DNA of 64,000 nucleotides from Streptomyces echinoruber (GCF_014651135.1 NZ_BMWH01000004.1:124001-188000); one strand, 5' to 3'; counted from the stretch's first letter, positions 25,503-35,594 are shown. Notes: a model not told the origin generated them from the sequence alone. Translations and numbers: made by a program.

Positions 25503-26482
25503 TTGCCCTCGTTCTCCTCCCGCGCGGCGGCGATCTGCCGGGTCATGATCGTCGTCAGTTCGTACGCCGCGTGCGAGGCCGCCACCGAGGTGATCTCGGC
25601 GTGGTCGTAGGCCGGCGCGACCTCGACGACGTCGGCGGAGACCAGGTTGCAGGAGGCCAGTCCGCGCAGGATCTCCAGCAGTTCGCGGGAGGTCATGCCG
25701 CCCGCCTCCGGGGTGCCGGTGCCGGGCGCGTGGGCCGGGTCCAGGCAGTCGATGTCGATGGAGATGTACAGCGGGCGGTCGCCGATGCGCTGCCGCAACT
25801 GGTCGGCGATCTCGTCGACACCGCGCCGCATGACGTCCGCCGAGGTGACGATGCCGAAGCCCATCTTGGCGTCGTCGTCCAGGTCCTGCTTGCCGTAGAG
25901 CGGGCCGCGGGTGCCGACGTGGGAGAGGGCGGAGGTGTCGAGGATGCCCTCCTCCACCGCGCGGCGGAACGGCGTGCCGTGCGTGTAGGCGGCGCCGAAG
26001 TAGGTGTCCCAGGTGTCGAGGTGGGCGTCGAAGTGGAGCAGCGCGACCGGGCCGTGCTTCTTCGCCACGCTGCGCAGCAGCGGCAGCGCGATGGTGTGGT
26101 CGCCGCCGAGGGTCATCAGGCGGGCGCCGGTGGACAGGAGCTGGTCGGCGGCCTCCTCGATGGTCTCCACGGCCTCGTTGATGTGGAAGGGGTTGACCGC
26201 GATGTCGCCGCCGTCGGCGACCTGTGCGAGCGCGAAGGGGGAGGCGTCCTGGGCGGGGTTGTAGGGGCGCAGCAGCCGGGACGCCTCGCGGATGGCGTTG
26301 CCGCCGAAGCGGGCGCCGGGCCGGTAGGAGACGCCCGAGTCGAACGGCACGCCCACCACCGCCACGTCCGCGCGTCCGCCGACCTCGTCCAGGCGCGGCA
26401 GCCGGGCGAAGGTGGCGGGCCCGGCGTAGCGCGGGATGCGGGAGGAGTCGACGGGGCCGCGGGGCGTCTCGGTGCTGCTCAT
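25499..26482 (-). CDS. speB: Agmatinase-family ureohydrolase (agmatinase or guanidinobutyrase)
   Basis: A 327-residue ureohydrolase that cleaves a guanidino compound to urea and an amine using two Mn ions. Metal ligands are all present: [23 protein letters not shown] and [19 protein letters not shown]. Substrate-loop features do not allow a decision between agmatine and 4-guanidinobutyrate. It sits in an operon between a symporter gene (73 bp upstream) and a TPP-enzyme gene (4-bp overlap), which favours a catabolic role in arginine or guanidino compound use. Symbol is for the family. Confidence 0.92.
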   Translation of the reverse strand: MSSTETPRGPVDSSRIPRYAGPATFARLPRLDEVGGRADVAVVGVPFDSGVSYRPGARFGGNAIREASRLLRPYNPAQDASPFALAQVADGGDIAVNPFHINEAVETIEEAADQLLSTGARLMTLGGDHTIALPLLRSVAKKHGPVALLHFDAHLDTWDTYFGAAYTHGTPFRRAVEEGILDTSALSHVGTRGPLYGKQDLDDDAKMGFGIVTSADVMRRGVDEIADQLRQRIGDRPLYISIDIDCLDPAHAPGTGTPEAGGMTSRELLEILRGLASCNLVSADVVEVAPAYDHAEITSVAASHAAYELTTIMTRQIAAAREENEGK

Positions 26483-26555
26483 AGTGAAATGCCTTCTTTC
26501 TTGCGCTTCTTGGCGCTTGTACTGCTTTGTTGCTTTCCTGGGGGCTCTGTTGACT

Positions 26556-28016
26556 CTACTGGGGAGCCGGGACCGGCTCGGACGCGTGTTCGGGGGACCG
26601 GCCGGCCAGTCGCTCGCGCCAGGCGGCGAGGACGGCGGCGTCGGTCGGCCGCGTCAGCAGCGACACGACGACGTAGGCGGCGAGGGAGGCCGCCAGGCCG
26701 TAGTAGACGGGCTCGTTGGCGAGGATGCCGTGGGTCGCCATGAGGGTGATCACCGCGACGCCGCCGACCACCACGGAGGCCAGGGCGCCCTGCACGGTGC
26801 CGCGCCGCCACAGCAGCCCGCCGAGGATCGGCACCAGGAGCCCGCCGACCAGCAGGTTGTAGGCGACCGTCAGCGCCTCGACCACGTTGTTCAGCGCGAT
26901 CGCCGTGCCGATCACCGCCAGGCCCATGAGCAGGATGAACGCGCGGTTGCCCCGGACCTCGTCGTGCGCCCCGCCGGACGGGCGCACGGCGCCCCGCAGC
27001 CGGGACCAGATGTCGTTGTTGGCGACCGTGGCGCAGGCGATCAGCGCGCCGGAGGAGGTGGACATCACGGCGGCGAGCGCCGCGGCCAGCACCAACCCCC
27101 GCACGCCGGCGGGCAGTTCGTCCTTCACGATCGTCGCGAAGGCGTCGTCCGCGCTGCCCAGCTTCGGGTACAGCACCTTGGCCGCCGTGCCGATGACCGC
27201 GCCGGCGAGGGCGTACGCCAGGCAGTAGGTGCCCGCGACCGTGCCGCCCCACCGGGCCGTGCGGTCGCTGCGGGCGGTGAACACGCGCTGCCAGATGTCC
27301 TGCCCGATCAGCATGCCGAAGGTGTAGATCAGGACGTAGGTGAAGATCGTCTCGCCGCCGATGCCCAGCGGGTCGAAGTACGAGGCCGGCAGCTCGGCCC
27401 TCATCTGGGCGAAGCCGCCCGCCTTGACGACCGCGACGGGCAGGAGCAGCAGCAGCACGCCGACCGTCTTGACCACGAACTGCACCATGTCGGTCAGCGT
27501 GATCGACCACATGCCGCCGAGTACGGAGTAGGCGACGACGATCGAGCCGCCGAGGACGATCGCGACCGTGCGGTTCAGGTCGAACAGGACGTCGAAGATC
27601 GTGGCGTACGCGAGGGTCGAGGTCACGGCGAGCATGAGCGTGTACGCCCACATGACCACGCCGGAGATGACGCCCGCCCGGCCGCCGTAGCGCAGGTCGA
27701 GCATCTCGGAGACGGTGTAGACCTTCAGCCGGGCGATGCGGGCCGAGAAGAAGACCGACAGGGCGAGCAGTCCGAGGCCGATGGTGACGACCATCCAGGC
27801 GCCGGACAGCCCGTACTGGTAGCCCAGGCCGACGCCGCCGATGGTGGAGGCGCCCCCGAGGACGACGGCGGCCATGGTGCCGGAGTACATCGCGGGGCCC
27901 AGGCGCCGGCCGGCGACCAGGAACTCGCTCTTGGAGCGGGCACGGCGCATGCCCCACCAGCCCATGGCCAGCATTCCGGCCAGATAGACGACGATCACCA
28001 GGTAGTCGACGGCCAT
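26556..28016 (-). CDS. Sodium:solute symporter (SSS family)
   Basis: A 486-residue membrane protein with about thirteen hydrophobic segments. The SSS signature region is visible ([59 protein letters not shown]). The first residues form a transmembrane helix ([18 protein letters not shown]). ATG 28016 follows GGAGG at 7 bp. First gene of the operon that continues with the agmatinase-family gene; probably imports that pathway's substrate. Divergent from the PucR-type regulator, with about 120 bp between. Confidence 0.9.
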   Translation of the reverse strand: MAVDYLVIVVYLAGMLAMGWWGMRRARSKSEFLVAGRRLGPAMYSGTMAAVVLGGASTIGGVGLGYQYGLSGAWMVVTIGLGLLALSVFFSARIARLKVYTVSEMLDLRYGGRAGVISGVVMWAYTLMLAVTSTLAYATIFDVLFDLNRTVAIVLGGSIVVAYSVLGGMWSITLTDMVQFVVKTVGVLLLLLPVAVVKAGGFAQMRAELPASYFDPLGIGGETIFTYVLIYTFGMLIGQDIWQRVFTARSDRTARWGGTVAGTYCLAYALAGAVIGTAAKVLYPKLGSADDAFATIVKDELPAGVRGLVLAAALAAVMSTSSGALIACATVANNDIWSRLRGAVRPSGGAHDEVRGNRAFILLMGLAVIGTAIALNNVVEALTVAYNLLVGGLLVPILGGLLWRRGTVQGALASVVVGGVAVITLMATHGILANEPVYYGLAASLAAYVVVSLLTRPTDAAVLAAWRERLAGRSPEHASEPVPAPQ

Positions 28017-28139
28017 GCGAGGGCCTCCTTCACGCACGCGGGGCGGCGGTGTCGAGGACCGACCCTAGGTGGCCGGAAAGCGACGCTGAAGTGTACGTTT
28101 CCTCCATCCGAGCCTCGGTGGATGGAGGGTGTGCACACC

Positions 28140-29822
28140 ATGCCGGAGCCGTCCGTCGCCCCACCCACTCCCCCGGTCCCGCTCTCCGCCCTGCTCGCCC
28201 GCGAGGACCTCGCCCTGCGGCTGATCGCCGGGCCCGCCGACCGGGACACGGTGATCCACTGGGCACACACCTCGGAGATGGCCGACCCCTACCCGTACCT
28301 GCTGGGCGGCGAGCTGCTGCTGACCGCCGGGGTGCACGTCCCCGACACGGCCGGGACGAACGCCCATGCCGACTACGCCGACCATGCCGACCATGCCGAC
28401 TATTTCGACGGCTACGTCTCCCGGATCGTGGCCGCGGGCGGCGCCGCCCTCGGTTTCGGGCTGGCGCCCGTGCACGACACGGTGCCGCGGGCGCTGGTCG
28501 CCGCCTGCGACGCGCACGGGCTGCCGCTGCTGGAGGTCCCTCCGCAGACCCCGTTCTCCGCCGTGGCCCGCGCCGTCTGGCAGCTCATGGCGCAGGCCCG
28601 GCTGGCCGAACTGCGCCGCGTCACCGAGGCCCAGCAGCGCCTGGCCGCGGCGGCCGCCCGCCCCGACCCCGTGCCCTCGGTCCTGCGGCAGCTCGCCCGG
28701 CGGCTCGCCGGATGGGCGGTGCTGTACGGCCCCGACGGCACGGAACTCGCCACGGCGGGCCGGGAACCGGGGGGCGGGGCACGGGCGGGGCTGGCACGGC
28801 TGGCGAGGGTGGTACGGCCGGCACGGACCCCGGGGACCACGACGGCCACCGCGGCGGCGGAGACCGCGACGGCCACCACGGCTGCGGGAGCCGCGACCGC
28901 TTCCGCCCCCTCGGCCACCGCCCCGGCGGCCACTTCTCCGGCAGCCGCTTCTCCCGCCCCCGCGGGCGCTACCCCGGCGGCCGCCCCGGCGGCCGCCCCG
29001 GCGGCTCCCTCCCCCGCCCCCTCCTCCGCCACCGACACCGTCGCCGGTCACCACCTCGCCGCCTACGCGCTCGGCGCCGGCGCGGACTTCGTACTCGGGG
29101 TCGCCGCGCCGCGGCGCGAGCCGGGGGACCACACCATCGCCTCCGTCGCCGCCGTGCTGCTCTCCCTCCTCACCGGCGAGCACCACGGCGGTACCGGCGC
29201 CGCCCGCTCCCGGGCGCTCGTACGGCTGCTGCTGGGCGCGGCGCCGCGGGAGGTGGCGCCGCTGCTGGGGGACGCCGAGCGGTGGCGGGTCGTGCACGCG
29301 CGGCCGCAGACGCAGCCGCCGGACGCCCTCGCCGCCTCCGCGCTGGGCGCGGCCCTCGGTTCGGCGCTGGTCGACGTGGCGGACGAGGTCGTCCGGGTCC
29401 TCGTCCCGGCCGACCGCGAACCGGCCCCGCAGCCCGGCTGGACCCTCGGCGTCAGCCCGCCCGCCGCCCCCGCCGACTGGCCGGCCGCCGACGCCCAGGC
29501 GGCCCGCGCCCTGGCCCGCGCCCGCGCCACCCGCACCGCCCTGGTCCACCACCCGGCCCGCCCGGGCCTGGCCGACCTGGTGCCGCCCGACGCGGCCGAG
29601 GCGCACGCCCGCGCCCTCCTCGCGCCGCTCTCCCCCGCCCTCGCCGAGACCCTGCGCACCTGGCTCTCCCTGCACGGAAGCTGGGACCGCACCGCCGTCG
29701 CCCTGGGCGTGCACCGCAACACCGTCCGGCAGCGCATCGCCCGCTGCGCGGCCCTGCTCGGCGCCGACCTGGACGATCCGGACGTACGGATGGAGCTGTG
29801 GTTCGCGCTCCGGCAGCCGTGA
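28140..29822 (+). CDS. PucR-family transcriptional regulator
   Basis: A 560-residue regulator. The N-terminal PucR domain (about 12-150) includes VIHWAHTSEMADPYPYLLGG and PLLEVPPQTPFSAVARAVWQ; the C-terminus carries the PucR-type HTH (LHGSWDRTAVALGVHRNTVR, then QRIARCAALLGADLDDPDVR). Between them lies an Ala/Thr/Pro low-complexity linker (about residues 230-300), and there is a short Asp-His-Ala repeat near residue 80 encoded by tandem GACCATGCC. ATG 28140 has GGAGGG upstream; ATG 28122 is in frame too. Divergent from the symporter operon and probably its activator. Confidence 0.9.
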   Translation: MPEPSVAPPTPPVPLSALLAREDLALRLIAGPADRDTVIHWAHTSEMADPYPYLLGGELLLTAGVHVPDTAGTNAHADYADHADHADYFDGYVSRIVAAGGAALGFGLAPVHDTVPRALVAACDAHGLPLLEVPPQTPFSAVARAVWQLMAQARLAELRRVTEAQQRLAAAAARPDPVPSVLRQLARRLAGWAVLYGPDGTELATAGREPGGGARAGLARLARVVRPARTPGTTTATAAAETATATTAAGAATASAPSATAPAATSPAAASPAPAGATPAAAPAAAPAAPSPAPSSATDTVAGHHLAAYALGAGADFVLGVAAPRREPGDHTIASVAAVLLSLLTGEHHGGTGAARSRALVRLLLGAAPREVAPLLGDAERWRVVHARPQTQPPDALAASALGAALGSALVDVADEVVRVLVPADREPAPQPGWTLGVSPPAAPADWPAADAQAARALARARATRTALVHHPARPGLADLVPPDAAEAHARALLAPLSPALAETLRTWLSLHGSWDRTAVALGVHRNTVRQRIARCAALLGADLDDPDVRMELWFALRQP

Positions 29823-30000
29823 GCCCCGGCTCCGGAAACGGCAAGCAGCGGTGGCAGCGGCAGCGGTGCGCCGTCACCGGCGACGGGTGATGCACCGTGA
29901 CCGGCGGCGGGCGATACACCGTGACCGGCGGTGCACGAGGCGCGTCCCAGCGTGCGGGACCGCGGGACGCGGGCCGCGGGGGCTGCCTCACAATGGGGGC

Positions 30001-30789
30001 ATGCCGATACCCGGGATCCCCAGCCGCGCCGAGCTCGTCGACCACCTCGTGAGGACCCGCATCGCGGGCGATGTCGCCACCCCCCGCGAGAACAACCTCT
30101 CCCACTACCGCAAACTGGCCAACGGCGACCGCCGCTTCTGGCTCGGTCTGGAGTTCGGCGACCGCTGGACGGACGAGCAGGACGTGCTGGCGGTGATGGC
30201 GGAGCGGGTCGGCGTCAGCGACGACCCGGAACACCGGCACGGGCAGGACACCATCGACCCGGAGCTGACCGTGGCCGCCCTGGAGCGGATGGCGGCGCGG
30301 CTGCGCAAGGCCGCCGACGGCGGGCAGCGGGTGCTGTTCGCCACCGGCCACCCCGGCGGGCTGCTGGACGTGCACCACGCCACGGCCGCGGCGCTGCGGG
30401 CGGCGGGCTGCGAGATCGTCGTGATCCCGGACGGGCTGCAGACGGACGAGGGGTACGTGATGCAGTTCGCGGACGTGGCGGTGCTGGAGCACGGCGCCAC
30501 GCTGTGGCACACCCACTCCGGCGAGCCGATGAAGGCCGTCCTCACCGCCCTGGAGCGGCAGGGGCGCCCGCTGCCCGACCTGGTCGTCGCCGACCACGGC
30601 TGGGCCGGGTACGCGGGGCAGCACGGCGTCGACGCCGTCGGGTACGCCGACTGCAACGACCCGGCGCTCTTCCTCGCCGAGGCCGAGGGCACGGTGCAGG
30701 TCGTGGTGCCGCTCGACGACCACGTGGTCAGCCCGCGCCACTACGACCCGATGACGGCGTACCTGCTGGACCAGGCCGGTCTCGTCTGA
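30001..30789 (+). CDS. Phosphatase-family (PF15698-type) protein
   Basis: A 262-residue cytoplasmic protein resembling the small actinobacterial family annotated simply as phosphatase. Visible conserved blocks are SHYRKLANGDRRFWLGLEFG near 36, VLFATGHPGGLLDVHHATA near 111, LWHTHSGEPMKAVL near 168 and VVADHGWAGYAGQHGVDAVG near 198, with many His and Asp residues that could bind metals. Start ATG 30001. Terminator hairpin follows. The activity is only a family annotation. Confidence 0.75.
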   Translation: MPIPGIPSRAELVDHLVRTRIAGDVATPRENNLSHYRKLANGDRRFWLGLEFGDRWTDEQDVLAVMAERVGVSDDPEHRHGQDTIDPELTVAALERMAARLRKAADGGQRVLFATGHPGGLLDVHHATAAALRAAGCEIVVIPDGLQTDEGYVMQFADVAVLEHGATLWHTHSGEPMKAVLTALERQGRPLPDLVVADHGWAGYAGQHGVDAVGYADCNDPALFLAEAEGTVQVVVPLDDHVVSPRHYDPMTAYLLDQAGLV

Positions 30790-30796
30790 ACCGCGC

Positions 30797-30833
30797 GGCC
30801 CCCGCTCCGCTCGGCGGACGCGCGGCGGGGGCC
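30797..30833. terminator. Hairpin terminator between convergent genes
   Basis: GGCCCCCGC pairs with GCGGGGGCC across a GC-rich loop, between the convergent ends of the phosphatase-family gene (30789) and the thioesterase gene (30890). It could serve both directions. Confidence 0.65.
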
Positions 30834-30889
30834 CTGGGCGGGCCCGCCTCCCCGGCCGAGCCCCGCCCGCCTCGCCGCACCCCTCGGGC

Positions 30890-31771
30890 TCAGCGCGGCA
30901 CGCGCACCACGCCCTCCTGGATGACCGATATCGCCAGCCGGCCGTCCCGCGTGTAGATGCGGGCCTGGCCCAGGCCCCGCCCGCCGGACGCGGAGGGCGA
31001 ACGCTGGTCGTACAGCAGCCACTCGTCGGCGCGGAACGGCCGGTGGAACCACATGGCGTGGTCCAGCGAGGCGCCGACCACGTCCCCGGTGACCCAGCCG
31101 CCCCGGCCGTGCGCGAGCAGCACCGAGTCCAGCAGGGTCATGTCGGAGACGTACGTGGCCAGGCACACGTGCAGCAGCGGCTGGTCGACCTCGCCGTCCA
31201 GCTTGCCGTTGGTGCGGAACCACACCTGCGAGCGCGGCTCGCGCGCGGTGCCCGCGGTGGCGAACGGCGGCTCGTGGACGTAGCGCAGGTCGACGGCGGC
31301 GCGCGCCTCCAGCAACCGCCGCAGGACGCCGTCGTCGGTGAAGCGGTCGGCGTAGCGGGGCAGCATCTCCTCGGCCGTCGGCAGGGTCTCCGGGTCGGGC
31401 GCGTCCGGCATGGGCTCCTGGTGGTCCAGGCCCTCCTCATGCGTCTGGAACGACGCCGACAGGTGGAAGATCGGCTGCCCGTGCTGGATCGCGACCACCC
31501 GGCGGGTGGTGAAGGAACGGCCGTCGCGGATGCGGTCGACGGTGTAGACGATGGGCGCGCCCGGGTCGCCGGCGACCAGGAAGTACGCGTGCAGGGAGTG
31601 CGCGTACCGGTCGGCGGGGACCGTGCGGCCCGCGGCGACCAGGGCCTGGGCGGCGACCTGGCCGCCGAAGACGCGCGGGACGACGGCGGAGCGGGACTGG
31701 CCGCGGAAGATGTCCTGCTCGATCCGCTCCAGGTCGAGCAGATCGAGCAGGGATCGCAATGCCTGACTCAT
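30890..31771 (-). CDS. tesB: Acyl-CoA thioesterase II
   Basis: A 293-residue double hot-dog protein that hydrolyses acyl-CoA to free acid and CoA in the cytoplasm. TesB features are clear: IFRGQSRSAVVPRVFGGQVA near the start, DRYAHSLHAYFLVAGDPGAP near 57, FTTRRVVAIQHGQPIFHLSASF near 87 (given here as pieces), and ASLDHAMWFHRPFRADEWLL near 230 with the catalytic Asp; SGGRGLGQARIYTRDGRL closes the fold. It is followed upstream on the same strand by an acyl-CoA dehydrogenase gene, 66 bp away, fitting fatty or branched acyl-CoA turnover. Confidence 0.92.
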   Translation of the reverse strand: MSQALRSLLDLLDLERIEQDIFRGQSRSAVVPRVFGGQVAAQALVAAGRTVPADRYAHSLHAYFLVAGDPGAPIVYTVDRIRDGRSFTTRRVVAIQHGQPIFHLSASFQTHEEGLDHQEPMPDAPDPETLPTAEEMLPRYADRFTDDGVLRRLLEARAAVDLRYVHEPPFATAGTAREPRSQVWFRTNGKLDGEVDQPLLHVCLATYVSDMTLLDSVLLAHGRGGWVTGDVVGASLDHAMWFHRPFRADEWLLYDQRSPSASGGRGLGQARIYTRDGRLAISVIQEGVVRVPR

Positions 31772-31837
31772 GCGTCGGTATGTATCCGGTGGTATCCGGC
31801 TGTATCCGGCGGTCTTCTCGCTGCTCCTTCGCGGTGG

Positions 31838-32995
31838 TTACAGACCCATGTCCTTGGCGATGATCGTCTTCATGATCTCGCTGGTGCCGCCGTAGATGCG
31901 GTTGACGCGGTTGTCGGCGTACAGGCGGGCGATCGGGTACTCGTTCATATAGCCGTAGCCGCCGTGCAGTTGCAGGCAGCGGTCGATGACGCGGTGGGCG
32001 ACCTCGGTGCAGAACAGCTTGGCGCTGGCGGCCTCGGCGGGGGTGAGCTCGCCGGCGTCCAGGGCCTCCAGGGCGCGGTCGGCGACGGCCTCGGCGGCGT
32101 CCACCTCGGCCTGGCAGGCGGCCAGTTCGAACTTGGTGTTCTGGAAGTGGGCGACCGGCTTGCCGAAGACGGTGCGCTCCTTGACGTACTGCTTGGTGAA
32201 GCGGATGGCGGCCTTCGCCTGGGCGTAGGCGCCGTAGGCGATGCCCCAGCGCTCGGAGGGCAGGTTGGCGCCGAGGTAGTAAAAGCCCTTGTTCTCCTCG
32301 CCGAGCAGGTCCTCGACGGGCACCTTGACGTCGACGAAGGCGAGTTCGGCGGTGTCGGAGACCTTCAGGCCGAGCTTGTCCAGCTTGCGGCCGACGGAGT
32401 AGCCCTCGGACTTGGTGTCCACGGCGAACAGGGAGATGCCGAAGCGGCGGTCGTCCTCGCGCGGGGGCGAGGTGCGGGCGCAGACGATGACGCGGTCGGC
32501 GTGCACGCCGCCGGTGATGAAGGTCTTGGCGCCGTTGAGGACGTAGTGCGTGCCGTCCTCGCTCAGCTTGGCGGTGGTCTTCATGCCGGCGAGGTCGGAG
32601 CCGGTGCCCGGCTCGGTCATCGCGATGGCCCACATCTCCTCGCCGGAGACGAACTTGGGCAGGTAGCGCTTCTTCTGCTCCTCGGTGGCGAGCATCTTGA
32701 GGTAGGGCAGGGCGAGCAGGACGTGCACGCCGGAGCCGCCGAAGGTGACGCCCGCGCGGGCGGTCTCCTCGTACTGGACCGCCTCGAACTTGTGCGTCTC
32801 CAGGCCGGCGCCGCCGTACTCCTCCGGCACGTTGATGCCGAACAGGCCCAGCTCGGCGAGCTTGTAGTAGAACTCGCGCGGCACCTGGCCCGCGGCGAAC
32901 CACTCGTCGTACACCGGCACGACCTCGGCCTCGATGAAGGCGCGCAGGGTCTCCCGGAACGCCTCGTGATCCTCGTTGAACACCGTACGGCGCAC
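31838..32995 (-). CDS. Acyl-CoA dehydrogenase
   Basis: A 385-residue FAD flavoprotein oxidising acyl-CoA to the 2-enoyl-CoA. Signatures: MTEPGTGSDLAGMKTTA near 140, LNGAKTFITGG, and LQLHGGYGYMNEYPIARLYA near 335. At the usual MCAD catalytic position it reads IYGGTSEIM (Gly, not Glu); a Glu is present at the isovaleryl/long-chain position in SERWGIAYGAYAQAK, so the catalytic base probably sits there. GTG 32995 follows GGAGGAGG at 5 bp. Faces away from the TetR gene and the leucine operon but belongs to the same metabolic neighbourhood. Confidence 0.92.
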   Translation of the reverse strand: MRRTVFNEDHEAFRETLRAFIEAEVVPVYDEWFAAGQVPREFYYKLAELGLFGINVPEEYGGAGLETHKFEAVQYEETARAGVTFGGSGVHVLLALPYLKMLATEEQKKRYLPKFVSGEEMWAIAMTEPGTGSDLAGMKTTAKLSEDGTHYVLNGAKTFITGGVHADRVIVCARTSPPREDDRRFGISLFAVDTKSEGYSVGRKLDKLGLKVSDTAELAFVDVKVPVEDLLGEENKGFYYLGANLPSERWGIAYGAYAQAKAAIRFTKQYVKERTVFGKPVAHFQNTKFELAACQAEVDAAEAVADRALEALDAGELTPAEAASAKLFCTEVAHRVIDRCLQLHGGYGYMNEYPIARLYADNRVNRIYGGTSEIMKTIIAKDMGL

Positions 32996-33028
32996 TGCCG
33001 CCTCCTCCGCCTGATCCGCTGCCGCTGT

Positions 33029-33046
33029 CTAAGCGCTTGCTCAGGC
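33029..33046. promoter_or_regulatory. Candidate operator upstream of the acyl-CoA dehydrogenase gene
   Basis: The region 33029-33046 contains CTAAGCGCTTGCTCAG, with the perfect palindrome AAGCGCTT at 33031-33038, about 35 bp upstream of the start at 32995. TetR regulators of acyl-CoA genes often bind palindromes of this kind. Position and symmetry are the only evidence. Confidence 0.4.
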
Positions 33047-33248
33047 TGTCACCGTACCGGCGAGTAGGGAGGTACGTCCAGACGGAGTAACGCGCGTCAC
33101 GCTTCGGGGCGGCGGGAGCCCACCGCTCCGGCCGCCCCTACTCGTCTTGACCGCCCCGGTCGTCTCGACCACTCCGGCCGCTCTGATTGCCCTGACTTCT
33201 CCGGCCGCCCTGGCTGCTCCGGTACCCCCGCCCTCTCCGTTCGCCCCG

Positions 33249-33860
33249 TCACTCCGCCCCGGCCGCCGCCGCGAACGCCCCGCGGGCCATCCGGTGCAGC
33301 AGGGCCGCCGTGTCCGCGCGGCCCGGCAGGGCGCCGGGGCGGGCCAGGTGGGGGGTGGAGTTGAGCAGGCCGAAGACCGAGTGGACCGCCGAGCGGGCGG
33401 CCGGCTCCGGCAGGTGGGGGTAGACCTCGCGCACGACCTGCACCCACAGCTCGACGTACTGGCGCTGGAGCTGGCGGACGAGCTTGCGGTCGCTGTCCCG
33501 GAGGCGGTCCAGCTCGCGGTCGTGCAGGGTGATGAGGGGACGGTCGTCGAGCGCGAAGTCGATGTGCCCCTCGATGAGCGAGTCGAGGACCGCCTCGGGC
33601 CCGGCCGGGGCGGCCCCGTCCCCGGCCTCCTTCAGGCGCCGCCGGGCGCCGGTGAGCAGCCGGCCGCTGATGCCGACGAGCAGTTCGGCGAGCATCGCGT
33701 CCTTGCCCGCGAAGTGGCGGTACAGACCGGGTCCGCTGATGCCGACCGCGGCGCCTATCTCGTCCACGCCGACGCCGTGGAACCCGCGTTCGGCGAAGAG
33801 GCGGGCGGCCTCCTTGAGGATCTGCTCGCGGCGGCTGGGGGCGTCGGTCCTGGTGGTCAT
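33249..33860 (-). CDS. TetR-family regulator of the leucine/acyl-CoA operon
   Basis: A 203-residue repressor. The HTH is at residues 10-55 (REQILKEAARLFAERGFHG, GVDEIGAAVGISGPGLYRHF). The C-terminal ligand domain (FALDDRPLITLHDRELDRLR) resembles the actinobacterial TetR proteins that regulate acyl-CoA catabolic genes. It is divergent from the MCC-type operon, and two matching dyads lie in the shared gap, so it probably represses both itself and the operon, relieved by an acyl-CoA. Ligand not known. Confidence 0.92.
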   Translation of the reverse strand: MTTRTDAPSRREQILKEAARLFAERGFHGVGVDEIGAAVGISGPGLYRHFAGKDAMLAELLVGISGRLLTGARRRLKEAGDGAAPAGPEAVLDSLIEGHIDFALDDRPLITLHDRELDRLRDSDRKLVRQLQRQYVELWVQVVREVYPHLPEPAARSAVHSVFGLLNSTPHLARPGALPGRADTAALLHRMARGAFAAAAGAE

Positions 33861-33881
33861 GGAGGCAATTCTAGACAGGCA

Positions 33882-33928
33882 GGTTAGCGGTCGTTAACCT
33901 GAAGGGAAGTGCGTTAACGCTCATTAAC
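33882..33928. promoter_or_regulatory. Two TetR-type operator dyads
   Basis: GGTTAGCGGTCGTTAACC (33882-33899) and GTTAACGCTCATTAAC (33913-33928) are two inverted repeats sharing the half-site GTTAAC, 31 bp apart from start to start. They lie in the 97-bp gap between the TetR start (33860) and the carboxyltransferase start (33958), covering both promoters. Confidence 0.75.
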
Positions 33929-33957
33929 AGTCCATCGCTGGGTGAGGGGACCGCAGG

Positions 33958-35574
33958 ATGCACGAGGCACCGGAGCTGACGAGCGCGGCAGATCCCGCGT
34001 CGGAGGCCTGGCGGGCCAACGAACGGGCCCATCTCGCACTGGTCGAGGAGCTGCGCGCCAAACTGGCCGCGGCACGGCTGGGCGGCGGCGAGAAGGCCCG
34101 GGCGCGGCACACCGCGCGCGGCAAGCTGCTGCCGAGGGACCGGGTGGACACCCTCCTGGACCCCGGTTCGCCCTTCCTGGAGCTGGCGCCGCTGGCCGCC
34201 GACGGGATGTACGACGGGCAGGCCCCGGCCGCCGGCGTCATCGCCGGGATCGGGCGGGTCAGCGGCCGCGCGTGCGTGATCGTCGCCAACGACGCCACCG
34301 TCAAGGGCGGCACGTACTACCCGATGACCGTCAAGAAGCACCTGCGCGCGCAGGAGGTGGCCCTCGACAACCGGCTGCCGTGCGTCTACCTGGTCGACTC
34401 CGGCGGCGCCTTCCTGCCCCTGCAGGACGAGGTCTTCCCCGACCGGGACCACTTCGGCCGCATCTTCTACCACCAGGCCCGCATGTCCGCGGCCGGCATC
34501 CCGCAGATCGCGGCCGTCCTCGGCTCCTGCACCGCCGGCGGCGCCTACGTCCCCGCCATGAGCGACGAGGCCGTCATCGTGCGCAACCAGGGCACGATCT
34601 TCCTCGGCGGCCCGCCCCTGGTGAAGGCCGCCACCGGCGAGGTCGTCACCGCCGAGGAGCTGGGCGGCGGCGAGGTGCACTCCCGCGTCTCGGGCGTGAC
34701 GGACCACCTCGCCGAGGACGACGCGCACGCCCTGCGGATCGTGCGGAACATCGTCGCCACGCTGCCCGCGCGCCGGCAGCCGCCCTGGGAGGTCGTCCCG
34801 GCCGTCGAGCCGAAGGTCGACCCGTACGGGCTGTACGGCGCCGTGCCCGTCGACCCCCGCACCCCCTACGACGTCCGCGAGATCATCGCGCGCGTGGTGG
34901 ACGGCTCCCGTTTCGCCGAGTTCAAGGCCGAGTTCGGGCAGACCCTGGTCACCGGCTTCGCCCGCATCCTGGGCCACCCGGTCGGCATCGTCGCCAACAA
35001 CGGCATCCTGTTCTCCGAATCGGCCCAGAAGGGCGCCCACTTCATCGAGCTGTGCGACCAGCGCGGCATCCCGCTGGTGTTCCTGCAGAACATCTCCGGC
35101 TTCATGGTCGGCAGGGACTACGAGGCCGGCGGCATCGCCAAGCACGGCGCCAAGATGGTCACGGCGGTGGCCTGCACGCGCGTGCCCAAGCTGACGGTGG
35201 TGGTCGGCGGCTCCTACGGCGCGGGCAACTACTCGATGTGCGGCCGGGCCTACTCCCCCCGCTTCCTGTGGATGTGGCCCAACGCCAAGATCTCCGTCAT
35301 GGGCGGCGAGCAGGCCGCCTCGGTCCTCGCCACCGTCAAGCGGGACCAGCTGGAGGCCCGCGGCGAGGAGTGGCCGCTCGAGGAGGAAGAGGCGTTCAAG
35401 GCCCCCATCCGCGCGCAGTACGAGCGGCAGGGCAACGCCTACTACGCCACCGCACGCCTGTGGGACGACGGCGTCATCGACCCGCTGGAGACCCGTCAGG
35501 TGCTGGGCCTGGCGCTGACGGCCTGCGCGAACGCGCCCCTGGGCGAGCCCCAGTTCGGCGTCTTCCGGATGTGA
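33958..35574 (+). CDS. Methylcrotonyl-CoA carboxylase-type carboxyltransferase beta subunit
   Basis: A 538-residue carboxyltransferase, transferring CO2 from carboxybiotin to an acyl-CoA. Two crotonase-fold halves are visible, with [20 protein letters not shown] and [17 protein letters not shown] in the first and [37 protein letters not shown] and [17 protein letters not shown] in the second. The last motif and the gene order (followed by biotin carboxylase, HMG-CoA lyase and an acyl-CoA dehydrogenase) indicate 3-methylcrotonyl-CoA, of leucine catabolism, rather than acetyl- or propionyl-CoA. First gene of the operon, start ATG 33958. Confidence 0.9.
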   Translation: MHEAPELTSAADPASEAWRANERAHLALVEELRAKLAAARLGGGEKARARHTARGKLLPRDRVDTLLDPGSPFLELAPLAADGMYDGQAPAAGVIAGIGRVSGRACVIVANDATVKGGTYYPMTVKKHLRAQEVALDNRLPCVYLVDSGGAFLPLQDEVFPDRDHFGRIFYHQARMSAAGIPQIAAVLGSCTAGGAYVPAMSDEAVIVRNQGTIFLGGPPLVKAATGEVVTAEELGGGEVHSRVSGVTDHLAEDDAHALRIVRNIVATLPARRQPPWEVVPAVEPKVDPYGLYGAVPVDPRTPYDVREIIARVVDGSRFAEFKAEFGQTLVTGFARILGHPVGIVANNGILFSESAQKGAHFIELCDQRGIPLVFLQNISGFMVGRDYEAGGIAKHGAKMVTAVACTRVPKLTVVVGGSYGAGNYSMCGRAYSPRFLWMWPNAKISVMGGEQAASVLATVKRDQLEARGEEWPLEEEEAFKAPIRAQYERQGNAYYATARLWDDGVIDPLETRQVLGLALTACANAPLGEPQFGVFRM

Positions 35575-35594
35575 AGGGGAGGGCCTGTACGACG

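Noticed and set aside
26436..29822. An 1128-codon plus-strand frame joining the symporter shadow to the PucR gene
   Set aside because: The part before 28122 is antisense to the symporter and lacks motifs; the real start is at 28140 (or 28122).
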